From assembly GCF_947502065.1 (NCBI RefSeq), contig NZ_CANMYE010000001.1, forward strand, positions 434,001-498,000: a DNA stretch of 64,000 nucleotides, given 5' to 3'. Below the pieces are notes generated by a model. The model was given only the letters and a program-made list of their open reading frames with translations. It made no database searches and was not told where the DNA came from. Position 1 is the first letter of the stretch. Every line of letters begins with the position of its first letter. A program made the translations under genes and the position numbers. The DNA comes from an uncultured Pseudoteredinibacter sp. GTDB taxonomy: Bacteria > Pseudomonadota > Gammaproteobacteria > Pseudomonadales > Cellvibrionaceae. This document shows positions 1 to 8,121 of the stretch, in pieces.

Positions 1-2080
1 TCGTATTGCGGCAGATAACGACAAGCCTTTCTACAATGTTTATGGCGGCACACAAGATAACAACACCTTAGGTACTGCGGTACGCAATACTTCTGTTGAA
101 GGTATTACCAATGCCGATTGGTGGGTAACCTTGGGTGGTGATGGTTTTGAGCCCGCCATTGATCCTAATAATCCAGACATTGTTTACTCTCAGTATCAGT
201 ATGGCGGTTTAGCGCGTAGCGACCGTAAAACTCGTGAGGCGGTTTATATTACGCCTCAGCCAGCTGAAGGTGAAAATGCATTGCGTTGGAACTGGAACGC
301 CCCGCTATTGATCAGCCCCCATAAAGGTGAGCGTTTGTATTACGGTGCAGAGAAGTTATTCCGCTCGGATGATCGTGGTGATAGCTGGGTTGCTATTTCT
401 GGTGATCTAAGTCGCGGTTTAGATCGCAACAAGCTGAAGGTAATGGACCGTGTTTGGAGTGTTGATGCCATTGCTAAAAACGATTCAACGTCGGTTTACG
501 GCTCTTTAATTGCTCTAGATGAAAGTACTCTGCAAAAAGATCTACTAGCCGTGGGTACGGATGATGGCTTGATTCATATTAGTGATAATGGCGGTGAAAG
601 CTGGACTCGCTACGACCGCTTTAAAGGCGTGCCAGATATGAGTTTGGTAGAGGACCTGCAGTTTTCTCGCCATAGCAAAGATGTGATTTACGCGGTATTT
701 GATAATCATAAGCGCGGCGATGAAAAACCCTATCTGTTGAAGTCCACTAACCGTGGTAAGAGCTGGAAGTCAATTGCTGGCAATCTACCTGAGCGCGGCA
801 CTGTGCACACCATTATGGAAGATCACATCGATCCTAATTTGCTATTTGTAGGTACCGAGTACGGTGCATTCTATAGTCAGGACGGCGGTGAGAATTGGCA
901 CAAGTTTAATCAGCTACCTACCGTAGCGGTGCGTGATTTGGATATTCAGCGTCGTGAAAACGATTTGCTGTTTGGCACCTTCGGTCGCGGCATCTATGTG
1001 CTGGATGATTACTCGCCACTGCGTACCAACCACGCTAGCCTGAAAGATTCCGCTGCGACGGTTTTCCCTGTTAAAGATTCTCCAATCTATATGGAAACTC
1101 GACGCTGGGGTGGTTATAGCAGTGATAAAGGTATGATGGGCGATAACTTCTTTATTGCACCAAACCCAGAATACGGCGTGGCTTTACGTTACTACTTGCG
1201 CGATGGTTTAGAAACATTAAAAGCCAAGCGTCAGCAAGCCGAAGCCAAGTTGCAAAAGGATGGTAAAGATACCCCATACCCAAGCTGGGATGCCTTGCGT
1301 GCAGAAGCGAATCAAGAAGCGCCAAGCATGTGGTTTGAAATCAAAGATGCCGATGGTAATTTAATCCGCAAGGTTAGCGCTAAAGCTGCGAAGGGTTTGC
1401 AGCAGGTTAACTGGGATTTCCGTCATGAAGCAATCAAGCCCGTTAGCTTGAAAAAGTCCAAGCCTAGCCCATGGGGCAGTTCACCACAGGCGCCATTAGC
1501 TTTGCCAGGTAAATACAGCGCCCAGTTAATGCAACGTGTGGACGGTAAAGTGTCTGTTGTTGCTGCGCCACAAAACTTCTCTTTGAACACCATGAGTGAT
1601 GTTGTGTTGCAAGCTGAGGACCGCGAAGCGCTATTGGCCTTCCAGCAAGATACTGCCAAGACACAAGCAAAAGTACTGGCCGTTGGTCGTCAGTTTGCTG
1701 ATATCAATAGCCGTTTGAAGCATGTACTTAAAGCGATCGATATGGCGACGGTTGATACTGGAGCAATCTCGAAAGATGCGCGCGACCTGCGTAGCCAGCT
1801 ACAGGCATTACGTGTCGAGCTATATGGTGACAGGGTTAAAACTTCAGCCAATGAAGTGGCACCATGGGGCATTATGTCTCGCGTGAATGCTGTTATTGGC
1901 AGCCATTGGCATACCCAAGCGGCAGCTGGTGGCAACGTGCGCACTGGTTTGGACATCGCCAAGCGCCAGCTTACGGCCTTTATGCCGAAGCTAGCCAAAG
2001 CTGAGCAGGCCATGAAAGGCTTGGAGTCACAAGCCGACCAGCTTGGCTTGCCCTGGACGCCAGGTCGCCCTGTTCAATAA
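1..2080 (+). CDS. VPS10/BNR-repeat beta-propeller protein, 5' end missing
   Basis: The frame is open from the left edge to a TAA at 2078-2080, giving about 692 visible residues and no start codon, so the gene is truncated by the window. Asp-box-type motifs recur in the first half (RSDDRGDSW, ISDNGGESW, STNRGKSW, SQDGGENW), as in sortilin/VPS10-like or BNR-repeat propellers. The second half has charged helical stretches and a beta-rich segment (PGKYSAQL) like the C-terminal part of large secreted VPS10-like proteins. Such proteins are usually exported and are often annotated as glycosyl hydrolases without proof of activity. The family call is from motifs; substrate and signal peptide cannot be judged here. 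Confidence 0.8.
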   Translation, partial: RIAADNDKPFYNVYGGTQDNNTLGTAVRNTSVEGITNADWWVTLGGDGFEPAIDPNNPDIVYSQYQYGGLARSDRKTREAVYITPQPAEGENALRWNWNAPLLISPHKGERLYYGAEKLFRSDDRGDSWVAISGDLSRGLDRNKLKVMDRVWSVDAIAKNDSTSVYGSLIALDESTLQKDLLAVGTDDGLIHISDNGGESWTRYDRFKGVPDMSLVEDLQFSRHSKDVIYAVFDNHKRGDEKPYLLKSTNRGKSWKSIAGNLPERGTVHTIMEDHIDPNLLFVGTEYGAFYSQDGGENWHKFNQLPTVAVRDLDIQRRENDLLFGTFGRGIYVLDDYSPLRTNHASLKDSAATVFPVKDSPIYMETRRWGGYSSDKGMMGDNFFIAPNPEYGVALRYYLRDGLETLKAKRQQAEAKLQKDGKDTPYPSWDALRAEANQEAPSMWFEIKDADGNLIRKVSAKAAKGLQQVNWDFRHEAIKPVSLKKSKPSPWGSSPQAPLALPGKYSAQLMQRVDGKVSVVAAPQNFSLNTMSDVVLQAEDREALLAFQQDTAKTQAKVLAVGRQFADINSRLKHVLKAIDMATVDTGAISKDARDLRSQLQALRVELYGDRVKTSANEVAPWGIMSRVNAVIGSHWHTQAAAGGNVRTGLDIAKRQLTAFMPKLAKAEQAMKGLESQADQLGLPWTPGRPVQ

Positions 2081-2103
2081 TTAATATTTAGGGCTTCGAT
2101 ACC

Positions 2104-2137
2104 GGGGTCAGAACCTAAAAGGTTCTGACCCCTTTTT
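2104..2137 (+). terminator. Hairpin plus T-run after the VPS10-like gene; GGGGTCAG family member
   Basis: Perfect 12-bp arms (2104-2115 and 2121-2132) with a TAAAA loop are followed by five T residues, which fits a rho-independent terminator 24 bases after the stop codon. The stem opens with GGGGTCAGA, the constant part of a palindrome found at several other places in the window, so it may be a repeat co-opted as a terminator. Confidence 0.7.
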
Positions 2138-2148
2138 GTTTGCGCGCT

Positions 2149-2577
2149 TTATTTATCCAATTGCTTTTCAGTTTCTTTCACTTTCTGCTGCTGTGTAAAA
2201 CGCAAAATTCGTTGAAATTTAGGGCATTCGGCGTGAGTTGGTGCGTTGCAATTAGCGGCGTGTAATAGGCCGTCGCGCATTAGGCTTAGGCGTTGAATTT
2301 GTTTGTCGATTTCTTCGGCTTTATTGCTGAGTTGTTGGCGATCTAGCTCATAGCCATCGTTGGTAAGCACTTCAGCTATTTCATCCAAGCTAAAACCCGC
2401 ATGCTGCCCTAGGGTGATTAGTGCCAGACGTTCGGTAATCGATGGTGGGTATAGGCGTGTTTGACCTTGTCGGCTTGCGTGTGCGATAAGTCCTTTTTCT
2501 TCATAGTAACGCAGTGCTGATGCCGCTATGCCGCTGCGCTTTGCGACTTCTCCAATACTGATAAACTCTTCGCTCAT
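2149..2577 (-). CDS. MerR-family transcriptional regulator
   Basis: A 142-residue protein with an N-terminal winged helix-turn-helix (ISIGEVAKRSGIAASALRYYEEKGLI), a long dimerisation helix (about residues 75-105) and a C-terminal C-x7-C pair (CNAPTHAEC), the spacing used by CueR-like sensors to bind a ligand. The longer frame would start at 2631. I chose 2577 because GAGG lies 9 bases upstream and because a promoter-like dyad (2588-2601) would otherwise fall inside the gene. It is divergent from the methyltransferase gene at 2662, which is its likely target. The inducer is unknown: the Cys pair suggests a metal, metalloid or thiol-reactive compound. SoxR is unlikely because the 2Fe-2S four-Cys cluster is absent. 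Confidence 0.85.
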   Translation of the reverse strand: MSEEFISIGEVAKRSGIAASALRYYEEKGLIAHASRQGQTRLYPPSITERLALITLGQHAGFSLDEIAEVLTNDGYELDRQQLSNKAEEIDKQIQRLSLMRDGLLHAANCNAPTHAECPKFQRILRFTQQQKVKETEKQLDK

Positions 2578-2581
2578 GGGC

Positions 2582-2612
2582 TTGACCTCAAGTCGACTTG
2601 AACCGCTATGCT
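2582..2612 (+). promoter_or_regulatory. MerR-type promoter with 19-bp spacer and dyad operator
   Basis: A -35 box TTGACC (2582-2587) and a -10-like TATGCT (2607-2612) are separated by 19 bp, the over-long spacer typical of MerR-activated promoters. The spacer holds a perfect 14-bp palindrome at 2588-2601 (TCAAGTCGACTTGA) that resembles the SoxR/MerR operator style. It points rightwards at the methyltransferase gene and abuts the regulator's start codon on the other strand, so it could also serve autoregulation. Binding is inferred. Confidence 0.65.
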
Positions 2613-2661
2613 GGGCTTTTTGAACACTCATTATTCTTTTAAATACTAACAGGAGAACTCA

Positions 2662-3300
2662 ATGGAAGCAGCATTTTGGCATCAAGTTTGGAAGGATAGA
2701 AATATTGGCTTTCATCAGCAGCAAGTCTACGCCGTTCTCACTGAAAATATTCACTATCTTGGCTTGAAGCAGGGCGACAGGGTATTTGTGCCGCTGTGCG
2801 GTAAGACCAAAGATATTGCTTGGTTACTTGGGCAGGGCTATAGAGTGGTGGCGGCCGAGCTGCATGAAGCAGCCGTTATTGAGTTATTTGAAGAGTTGGG
2901 TGTAGAGCCTGAAATAGAACAGTTGGCCAAACTTAAGCGTTATCACTTTGAGCATATTGATGTTTATGTGGGTGATATCTTTGATCTTACTAAAGATCAA
3001 ATAGGCGTTGTTGATGCGATTTATGATCGCGCTGCATTAATTGCTCTGCCTGAGTCGATGCGTAGGGATTATGCGACGCTATTAAATCAATTAAGTGATG
3101 CGGCACCACAGCTTTTGGTGATCTATGAGTATGATCAATCGCTTATGGCTGGGCCACCGTTTTCTGTTGGTGCTGATGAAATTGGGGCCTTATACGGGCA
3201 GTCTCATAGCACCAAAAAATTGGCGAGCCCTAAGCTAATAAAAGATTTTAAAGATGGTGTTGATGGCCATGAAGCGATTTGGGTTTTGACCAGTCGTTGA
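2662..3300 (+). CDS. tpm: Thiopurine S-methyltransferase-family protein (TPMT/TehB-like)
   Basis: A 212-residue SAM-dependent methyltransferase. The N-terminus (FWHQVWKDRNIGFHQ) and the SAM-binding region (GDRVFVPLCGKTKDIAWL) match bacterial thiopurine methyltransferases, which have the usual length of about 215 residues. Bacterial members methylate thiopurines and have been linked to selenium and tellurium methylation. AGGAG lies 6 bases before the ATG. The gene is preceded by a MerR-type promoter and a divergent MerR gene, which suggests induction by a toxic metalloid or thiol compound (inference). Downstream lies a repeat-rich gap that contains a decayed copy of this gene's last codons. 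Confidence 0.85.
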   Translation: MEAAFWHQVWKDRNIGFHQQQVYAVLTENIHYLGLKQGDRVFVPLCGKTKDIAWLLGQGYRVVAAELHEAAVIELFEELGVEPEIEQLAKLKRYHFEHIDVYVGDIFDLTKDQIGVVDAIYDRAALIALPESMRRDYATLLNQLSDAAPQLLVIYEYDQSLMAGPPFSVGADEIGALYGQSHSTKKLASPKLIKDFKDGVDGHEAIWVLTSR

Positions 3301-3354
3301 TTGCTGTAGCTTGTTATTGCTTTCGATAGAGATAGTGGATGCAATTAGTAAGGC

Positions 3355-3404
3355 GGCTTCGAAGCGGGGTCAGACCCTATAGGGTCTGACCCCGCTTCGA
3401 AGCC
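3355..3404. repeat. 50-bp perfect palindrome, GGGGTCAG family
   Basis: Every base of 3355-3379 pairs with 3380-3404. The inner 28 bp (3366-3393) are identical to the palindromes at 3604-3631 and 4503-4530; the outer 11 bp per arm (GGCTTCGAAGC) extend the hairpin. The right flank (CGAAGCCGAGATG) recurs after the copy at 4503. It could form a cruciform in DNA or a hairpin in tpm mRNA; there is no T-run after it. Confidence 0.9.
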
Positions 3405-3603
3405 GAGATGTTGTGGTGACAAGCGGGCTTATAGTCTTACTGCCATATCTTAAGCTTGTCATCCCCATTAGCATCTACAGAATTTTAGATTTGCTGCGGA
3501 TATCAATGAGCTGACCAGGGTTTTGACTAGTCGTTTAGCGTTGCGGTTTGTTATTGGCTTCGATAGGAGTAGTAGGAAGTAATTGGTAATGCGGCTCCGA
3601 AAT

Positions 3604-3631
3604 GGGGTCAGACCCTATAGGGTCTGACCCC
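3604..3631. repeat. 28-bp palindrome, GGGGTCAG family
   Basis: Perfect self-complementary sequence identical to the core of the palindromes centred near 3379 and 4516. It lies in the second copy of the duplicated block after tpm, about 100 bases before the next start codon. Confidence 0.9.
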
Positions 3632-3727
3632 GTCTTGGTGGTAAATTAAACGTTCAGATCCGAATTCCGCCAGCTCTTTTAGCTTAAGGCTGTCATTCTT
3701 ACTTCTCTTTAAGTTCGCGAGGAAGTT

Positions 3728-4519
3728 ATGAGTATGGAAAAGGCTTTAAAGTTTAGAGAAATACACAGCCGTGCCGATGGTATAGTATTGCTTAATGTTT
3801 GGGACGCGGCTAGCGCGGCGATAGTTCAAGCGCAGGGTGCTGAGGCTGTAGCAACGAGCAGTGCTTCTTTAGCCTGGGCGAACGGCTACCCAGACGGAAA
3901 CGCTATGCCGGTGGAAGTGCTTGTTGCGGCCGTTGGGCGTATTTCTAGAGTTTGTAAGGTTCCGCTAACCGTTGATATTGAGGCTGGCTATAGCGATTCT
4001 GAAGGCGATATTCTTCAGCTACTAGACAGGCTAATTAGTCTGGGCATTGTTGGTATTAATATCGAAGATGGCCAATCTGAGCCGCAGGTGTTGGAGAGGA
4101 AGATACAAGCGATTCGAAACCACTTCGGGAGTGAGAGTTTATTTATCAATGCCCGCTGTGATGTGTATTTAAATGGAATTCACCCAAAAGACAGTTGTTT
4201 CACAGAGCTAAAGCGACGATTAGAGATCTATGCTCAAGCGGGTGCCGATGGTTTATTTGTGCCGGGCTTATTAGACTTGGCGCTTATCAATGAACTGTCC
4301 AAAGAATTGACGCTACCACTCAATGTAATGCTCTCTTCAAGTGAAACTAAACAGGCTGATTATATTGCGGCCGGTGTAAAACGAATTAGCTATGGGCCCG
4401 CTAGTTTTTTAGCTGTGTATGAAGGGCTTGGAAAATTTTCAAAGCAGCAAACTTGTGAATCTAAGCTTGATTATGCTGTTATGAATACACTTATGAGCAA
4501 ACGGGGTCAGACCCTATAG
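3728..4519 (+). CDS. Isocitrate lyase/PEP mutase family protein
   Basis: A 263-residue TIM-barrel enzyme of the PEP mutase/isocitrate lyase superfamily. Visible family motifs are SSASLAWANGYPDG near residue 44, the acidic metal-binding segment LTVDIEAGYSD, GINIEDG, and NARCDVY. The isocitrate lyase catalytic KKCGH loop is absent, as is the PEP-mutase EDK-x5-NS loop, so it belongs to the uncharacterised or oxaloacetate-hydrolase-like group; C-C or C-P chemistry on a small 2-oxo acid is likely. GAGGA precedes two possible ATGs (3728, 3734). The last five residues (RGQTL) and the stop codon come from a GGGGTCAG palindrome, so the original C-terminus was probably replaced. Confidence 0.8.
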   Translation: MSMEKALKFREIHSRADGIVLLNVWDAASAAIVQAQGAEAVATSSASLAWANGYPDGNAMPVEVLVAAVGRISRVCKVPLTVDIEAGYSDSEGDILQLLDRLISLGIVGINIEDGQSEPQVLERKIQAIRNHFGSESLFINARCDVYLNGIHPKDSCFTELKRRLEIYAQAGADGLFVPGLLDLALINELSKELTLPLNVMLSSSETKQADYIAAGVKRISYGPASFLAVYEGLGKFSKQQTCESKLDYAVMNTLMSKRGQTL

Positions 4520-4530
4520 GGTCTGACCCC
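4503..4530. repeat. 28-bp GGGGTCAG palindrome overlapping a gene end
   Basis: Identical to the cores at 3366-3393 and 3604-3631. The first half is read as the final codons and TAG stop of the preceding gene (ends 4519). It also lies between that gene and the convergent slyD gene, so it could act as a bidirectional transcript end. Confidence 0.9.
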
Positions 4531-4560
4531 ACCTCGAAGCCGAGATGCTAGCCGCGAGTA

Positions 4561-5049
4561 TTAGTGCTCGTGGCCACAACCTTCAGCGCTGTGCACGTGA
4601 CCGTGTTGCAGCTCTTCAGCAGTTGCTTCGCGAATACCAACTACTTCAATCTCGAAGTTTAAAGTTTGTCCGGCTAGCGGGTGGTTGCCGTCGATGGTTA
4701 CGGTGTCTTCGTCCACTTCGATAACTTCTACCGTTTGCATGCCGTTTTGAGTTTCAGCGTGGAAGGCCATGCCAACTTCAACTTGATCTACGCCTTGGAA
4801 CATTTCTTTGGGTAGCTCTTGCACTAGGTTTGGATCGAGTTCGCCGTAGCCTTGCTCTGGCTCTACGCTCACTTTAAAGCTGTCGCCAACTTTTTTGCCG
4901 TTAAGTTCGGCTTCTAGGCCAGGCACAATATTCTGAAAACCATGCAGGTATTCCAGCGGCGCTTCACCTTCAGAGCTATCGATAGTGACACCATCATCGT
5001 TTTTTAAAGTGTAATGAATAATGCCCACTAGCTCGTTTTTAATTTCCAT
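4561..5049 (-). CDS. slyD: FKBP-type peptidyl-prolyl isomerase SlyD
   Basis: A 162-residue protein with the SlyD layout: a split FKBP domain (VGIIHYTLKNDDG at the start, GQTLNFEIEVVGIREAT near residue 130), the inserted chaperone flap (about residues 70-125) and a short C-terminal metal-binding tail with five His and one Cys (HGHVHSAEGCGHEH). It catalyses proline isomerisation and chaperones folding in the cytoplasm; SlyD also delivers nickel for hydrogenase maturation in enterobacteria. The tail here is shorter than in E. coli, so its nickel role is uncertain. It lies 15 bases downstream of the DUF3108 gene on the same strand and may be co-transcribed. Confidence 0.92.
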   Translation of the reverse strand: MEIKNELVGIIHYTLKNDDGVTIDSSEGEAPLEYLHGFQNIVPGLEAELNGKKVGDSFKVSVEPEQGYGELDPNLVQELPKEMFQGVDQVEVGMAFHAETQNGMQTVEVIEVDEDTVTIDGNHPLAGQTLNFEIEVVGIREATAEELQHGHVHSAEGCGHEH

Positions 5050-5064
5050 AAGTTCCTCAGTAAT

Positions 5065-5973
5065 TTATTGACCGAGGCTGTTTAATTCAGCCTCGAATGC
5101 GGGCAGTTGGGTCGGTAATAACTCTTGGCTTTGCCCTAAACGAGGAGTTACGGTTTTGCCGTCAACCTCTGCACGGAGCAGGTCGATAGCGTAGGTTTTG
5201 CCGTCTTCTTCGGTTTGCTGCAGTTTTACTAGCAGGTAATCCCAGTGTTTGGCCATCCAAATATAAGTGACGCGTTTTTTGCCGGTAGCGCGTACTTTTT
5301 TAATTTTAACGGTGGCTAATTTGCCTAGGCGTGTTTCTAACAGCTCTTCACCTACCATTTCAAACAAATAGGTTTTTAGGCGGCCGCCATCGGCGATATC
5401 GTATTTTAGAGTGCGCTTGCCATTAAGTAGATCGCTACGAAGCTGTAACTGATAGCTGAGCTTATCCAATGCGCCGTCCGGGATATCCATGCGCCAAGGC
5501 TTATCTTGCACATTGTTGACGACTTTACGTTTCGCCCAATCAAACTCTAATACCGCATCGCGACTGCGACCTAAACCTTCGCGGTGATATTGATAGCGGT
5601 TTGGCACTAATTGGCCTTGGGCCCAGTTGAAACGTGAGCTTTCGCGTAACTTTGCTAGCCAAGTGGAGGCGCTGAAAATCAGCTCGTGCTCACCGCTTGG
5701 GTGTGTGCCAAGCTCACGAGTGGCTTCAATGGTAAAGCCGGAAAACTTGGCTTTATAGGTAGCATGAAAAGGTTTGGGCAATTGGCTACTTTGAGTGGCT
5801 AGCGTTGCCGCCTCAGGCGTGCTTTTTATAACGGCTTCTGTATTAGGAAGCCCGGCAGCTGCAGTAGGCTGTTCAGTAGCATTCTCGCTTTGAGCAAGTG
5901 CCACAGTGCTGGCTAAGCAAATGGCCAGCAGTCGGCTTGAATTAAGCAGCAGGGGACGCAGTATTTTTAACAT
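5065..5973 (-). CDS. DUF3108 domain-containing secreted protein
   Basis: A 302-residue protein with an N-terminal signal-like segment (LLLNSSRLLAICLASTVALA), a low-complexity linker, and a beta-rich DUF3108 domain from about residue 65 (KPFHATYKAKFSGFTIEATRELG) to about 270. The family is periplasmic or envelope-associated and of unknown function; the fold resembles outer-membrane-lipid-handling beta structures. It follows purN on the same strand with a 51-base gap, an arrangement also seen in Pseudomonas, which supports the family call but does not explain a purine link. Confidence 0.85.
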   Translation of the reverse strand: MLKILRPLLLNSSRLLAICLASTVALAQSENATEQPTAAAGLPNTEAVIKSTPEAATLATQSSQLPKPFHATYKAKFSGFTIEATRELGTHPSGEHELIFSASTWLAKLRESSRFNWAQGQLVPNRYQYHREGLGRSRDAVLEFDWAKRKVVNNVQDKPWRMDIPDGALDKLSYQLQLRSDLLNGKRTLKYDIADGGRLKTYLFEMVGEELLETRLGKLATVKIKKVRATGKKRVTYIWMAKHWDYLLVKLQQTEEDGKTYAIDLLRAEVDGKTVTPRLGQSQELLPTQLPAFEAELNSLGQ

Positions 5974-6024
5974 AAATCTTTGCTTGCAATGGCTATGGTC
6001 GATATTTGTTCAATAAAGTGCCCT

Positions 6025-6693
6025 TTAACGGGCCTTTATTAGACGACCACTTATAGGCAAAGGTTCACCATCAAAAAGGCTAACATGGTTTTTGTTTTCT
6101 TTATGTAGTCTTAGGCGACCTTCGCAAAACCACTGCACGGCGATCGGGAACATATAGTGTTCTTGATACTGCACCTTTTTAGCAAGGCTTTCAGGGGTAT
6201 CGTCGGCTTCAATATCGACGGCCACTTGCACAATCGCCGGGCCACCATCGAGCTCAGCGGTGACAAAGTGTACCGTAGCGCCGTGCTGGGCATCACCTGC
6301 ATCTATCGCGCGCTGATGAGTGTTAAGGCCTTGGTGTTTAGGTAGCAAAGAGGGGTGAATATTGATCATGCGCCCCAAGTAATGCTCCGTAAAGGCTGGA
6401 GTAAGGATGCGCATAAAGCCCGCTAGTACTACAAGATCAGGCTGATACTCATCGATCTTAGCCTGTAGAGCTTGATCAAAGGCTTCGCGATCGGCAAAAC
6501 CTTTATGATCCAAGCAAAGCGCTTCAATGCCGGCGGCATCGGCGCGCTCTAAGCCTTTAACGGCAGGGCGATTGCTGATAACAGCCACAATCTCGCCGCT
6601 TAATGCGTTTGCCTGCTGGCAATCGATCATGGCTTGTAAATTACTACCGCTGCCTGAAATCAGAACAACAATTCGAGCTTTCGGCTTGTTCAT
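6025..6693 (-). CDS. purN: Phosphoribosylglycinamide formyltransferase (GART)
   Basis: A 222-residue GAR transformylase, the third step of purine synthesis (10-formyl-THF to GAR). It starts with the family N-terminus (IVVLISGSGSNLQAMID), and shows the folate-binding and catalytic segment MINIHPSLLPKHQGLNTH with Asn and His, then GATVHFVTAELDGGP with the active-site His and Asp. Usual length for the family. It begins 8 bases after purM and is almost certainly in one operon with it. Confidence 0.97.
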   Translation of the reverse strand: MNKPKARIVVLISGSGSNLQAMIDCQQANALSGEIVAVISNRPAVKGLERADAAGIEALCLDHKGFADREAFDQALQAKIDEYQPDLVVLAGFMRILTPAFTEHYLGRMINIHPSLLPKHQGLNTHQRAIDAGDAQHGATVHFVTAELDGGPAIVQVAVDIEADDTPESLAKKVQYQEHYMFPIAVQWFCEGRLRLHKENKNHVSLFDGEPLPISGRLIKAR

Positions 6694-6701
6694 TTTAATG
6701 C

Positions 6702-7748
6702 TTACAGGCCTTTTAGCTCTACTTGCTCTTCGCCTTCAGCAGCTGGGGCAATTTCACCTACGATAAAGGCATCTTCGCCCTCAGCTTTTAATAGCTCGAT
6801 CGCCGCTTGGGCTTTATCGGCGGGTACCGCGATGATCATGCCTACACCACAGTTAAAGGTGCGATACATTTCAACGGCATCTACATTGCCAGCGCTTTGC
6901 AGCCAATTGAATACTTCAGGCATTTGCCATGACTGGGTGTCGATAACCGCTTTTGCACCTTCTGGTAGTACACGTGGAATATTTTCCAACAAGCCGCCGC
7001 CAGTAATGTGGGATAGAGCATTAACCTGGTTTTCTTTGATCAGCTTCAGCAAGGATTTAACGTAAATGCGAGTCGGGGCCATTAGCGCTTTAGCCAATGG
7101 CTGGCCAGCAAGATCTTGCTGTAGATCGGCGCCGGATACTTCAATGATTTTACGTACCAAAGAATAACCGTTTGAGTGTGGGCCACTAGAGGCTAAACCA
7201 ATCAAGGTATCACCCGCTTTAACTTGGCTGCCGTCAATTAGTTCGCTCTTTTCTGCAACGCCCACACAGAAGCCGGCTAGATCGTAATCTTCGCCCTCGT
7301 ACATGCCTGGCATTTCAGCGGTCTCACCGCCTACTAGCGCGGCGCCAGCTTGTTCACAGCCAGTACCGATACCGTCTACAACCGCAGCGGCAACATCGAC
7401 GTTAAGCTTGCCTGTGGCATAGTAGTCCAAGAAGAATAGTGGCTCTGCACCAGCTACCACCAAATCGTTAACACACATGGCCACCAAATCGATGCCGATA
7501 GTATCGTGCTGGCCTAAATCCATTGCTAAGCGCAATTTGGTGCCCACACCGTCGGTGCCAGATACTAGTACTGGCTCACGGTAGCCTTTTGGCAGCTCGC
7601 ACAGGGCGCCAAAACCACCAAGACCTGCCATCACTTCCGGGCGACGGGTACGCTTGGCTACATGCTTAATGCGGTCTACCAGGGCATTACCAGCGTCGAT
7701 ATCTACACCGGCGTCTTTATAACTTAAGGAAGGCTGTTTATCTGTCAT
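6702..7748 (-). CDS. purM: Phosphoribosylformylglycinamidine cyclo-ligase (AIR synthetase)
   Basis: A 348-residue enzyme converting FGAM to AIR with ATP, step five of purine synthesis. The start at 7748 gives [20 protein letters not shown], which matches the E. coli N-terminus; a longer frame from 7814 adds 22 atypical residues. Family motifs include [43 protein letters not shown] and [16 protein letters not shown]. It is the first gene of the purM-purN unit. No PurR box was recognised upstream. Confidence 0.97.
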   Translation of the reverse strand: MTDKQPSLSYKDAGVDIDAGNALVDRIKHVAKRTRRPEVMAGLGGFGALCELPKGYREPVLVSGTDGVGTKLRLAMDLGQHDTIGIDLVAMCVNDLVVAGAEPLFFLDYYATGKLNVDVAAAVVDGIGTGCEQAGAALVGGETAEMPGMYEGEDYDLAGFCVGVAEKSELIDGSQVKAGDTLIGLASSGPHSNGYSLVRKIIEVSGADLQQDLAGQPLAKALMAPTRIYVKSLLKLIKENQVNALSHITGGGLLENIPRVLPEGAKAVIDTQSWQMPEVFNWLQSAGNVDAVEMYRTFNCGVGMIIAVPADKAQAAIELLKAEGEDAFIVGEIAPAAEGEEQVELKGL

Positions 7749-8121
7749 GGCTAAGGTCTTCGAGTAGTCTAAAAAACGGGCGCGTATTTTAGCTTGAAAG
7801 CTCGCCAAGCTCATTAGTTTTATTGCCTAATTTGCATTTTCTTTTAGTGATTGCTGCCATTTGCCAGTGGCGAAGCTACAATGAGCCACTTATCTGGCGG
7901 GAGCGGAGCCAGAATTAGCTAAATGCTGCGGTTTGAGCGGGGGTTTAGCCCGAGTTCATACCGTTTTCGCTATAATGTATAAAAGTTCGGAGCTGTTGGA
8001 ACCGTCGCAGCATTTGGGCATCAATAGGCTTATTATTGATGGCTTGCTTTCCAAGATATTGAAAATAGAAAACATACATAGCTGAAACAAGATTTTGAAT
8101 ACCGAGAAGATTGGGGGATAT
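7749..8121. other. Divergent intergenic region between purM and the DUF2066 gene
   Basis: About 370 bases with no convincing gene; the minus-strand frames here have no homology I recognise. A consensus TATAAT occurs at 7971-7976 on the plus strand and could be the -10 box of the DUF2066-hda transcript, but no good -35 sits 16-18 bases upstream. A short inverted repeat AGTGGC/GCCACT lies near 7866-7891. The purM promoter must lie here, but I cannot place it. Confidence 0.4.

Larger units (their letters stand above)
3301..3727. other. Non-coding gap with two GGGGTCAG palindromes and a duplicated block
   Basis: No convincing gene. The block 3281-3378 (end of tpm through the first half of a palindrome) is repeated at 3518-3616 with about three quarters identity: the tail of the tpm coding sequence, the following 60 bases and the start of the palindrome line up with one base of length difference. 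The gap therefore looks like a decayed tandem duplication carrying the repeat with it. GAGGA at 3719-3723 is the likely ribosome-binding site of the next gene. Confidence 0.7.

Noticed and set aside
2577..2612. SoxR box and SoxR regulator
   Set aside because: The operator resembles a SoxR box but the encoded protein lacks the four-Cys iron-sulfur cluster.
3728..4519. Isocitrate lyase or phosphonate-forming PEP mutase
   Set aside because: Neither the KKCGH loop nor the EDK-x5-NS loop is present, and no phosphonate genes are nearby.
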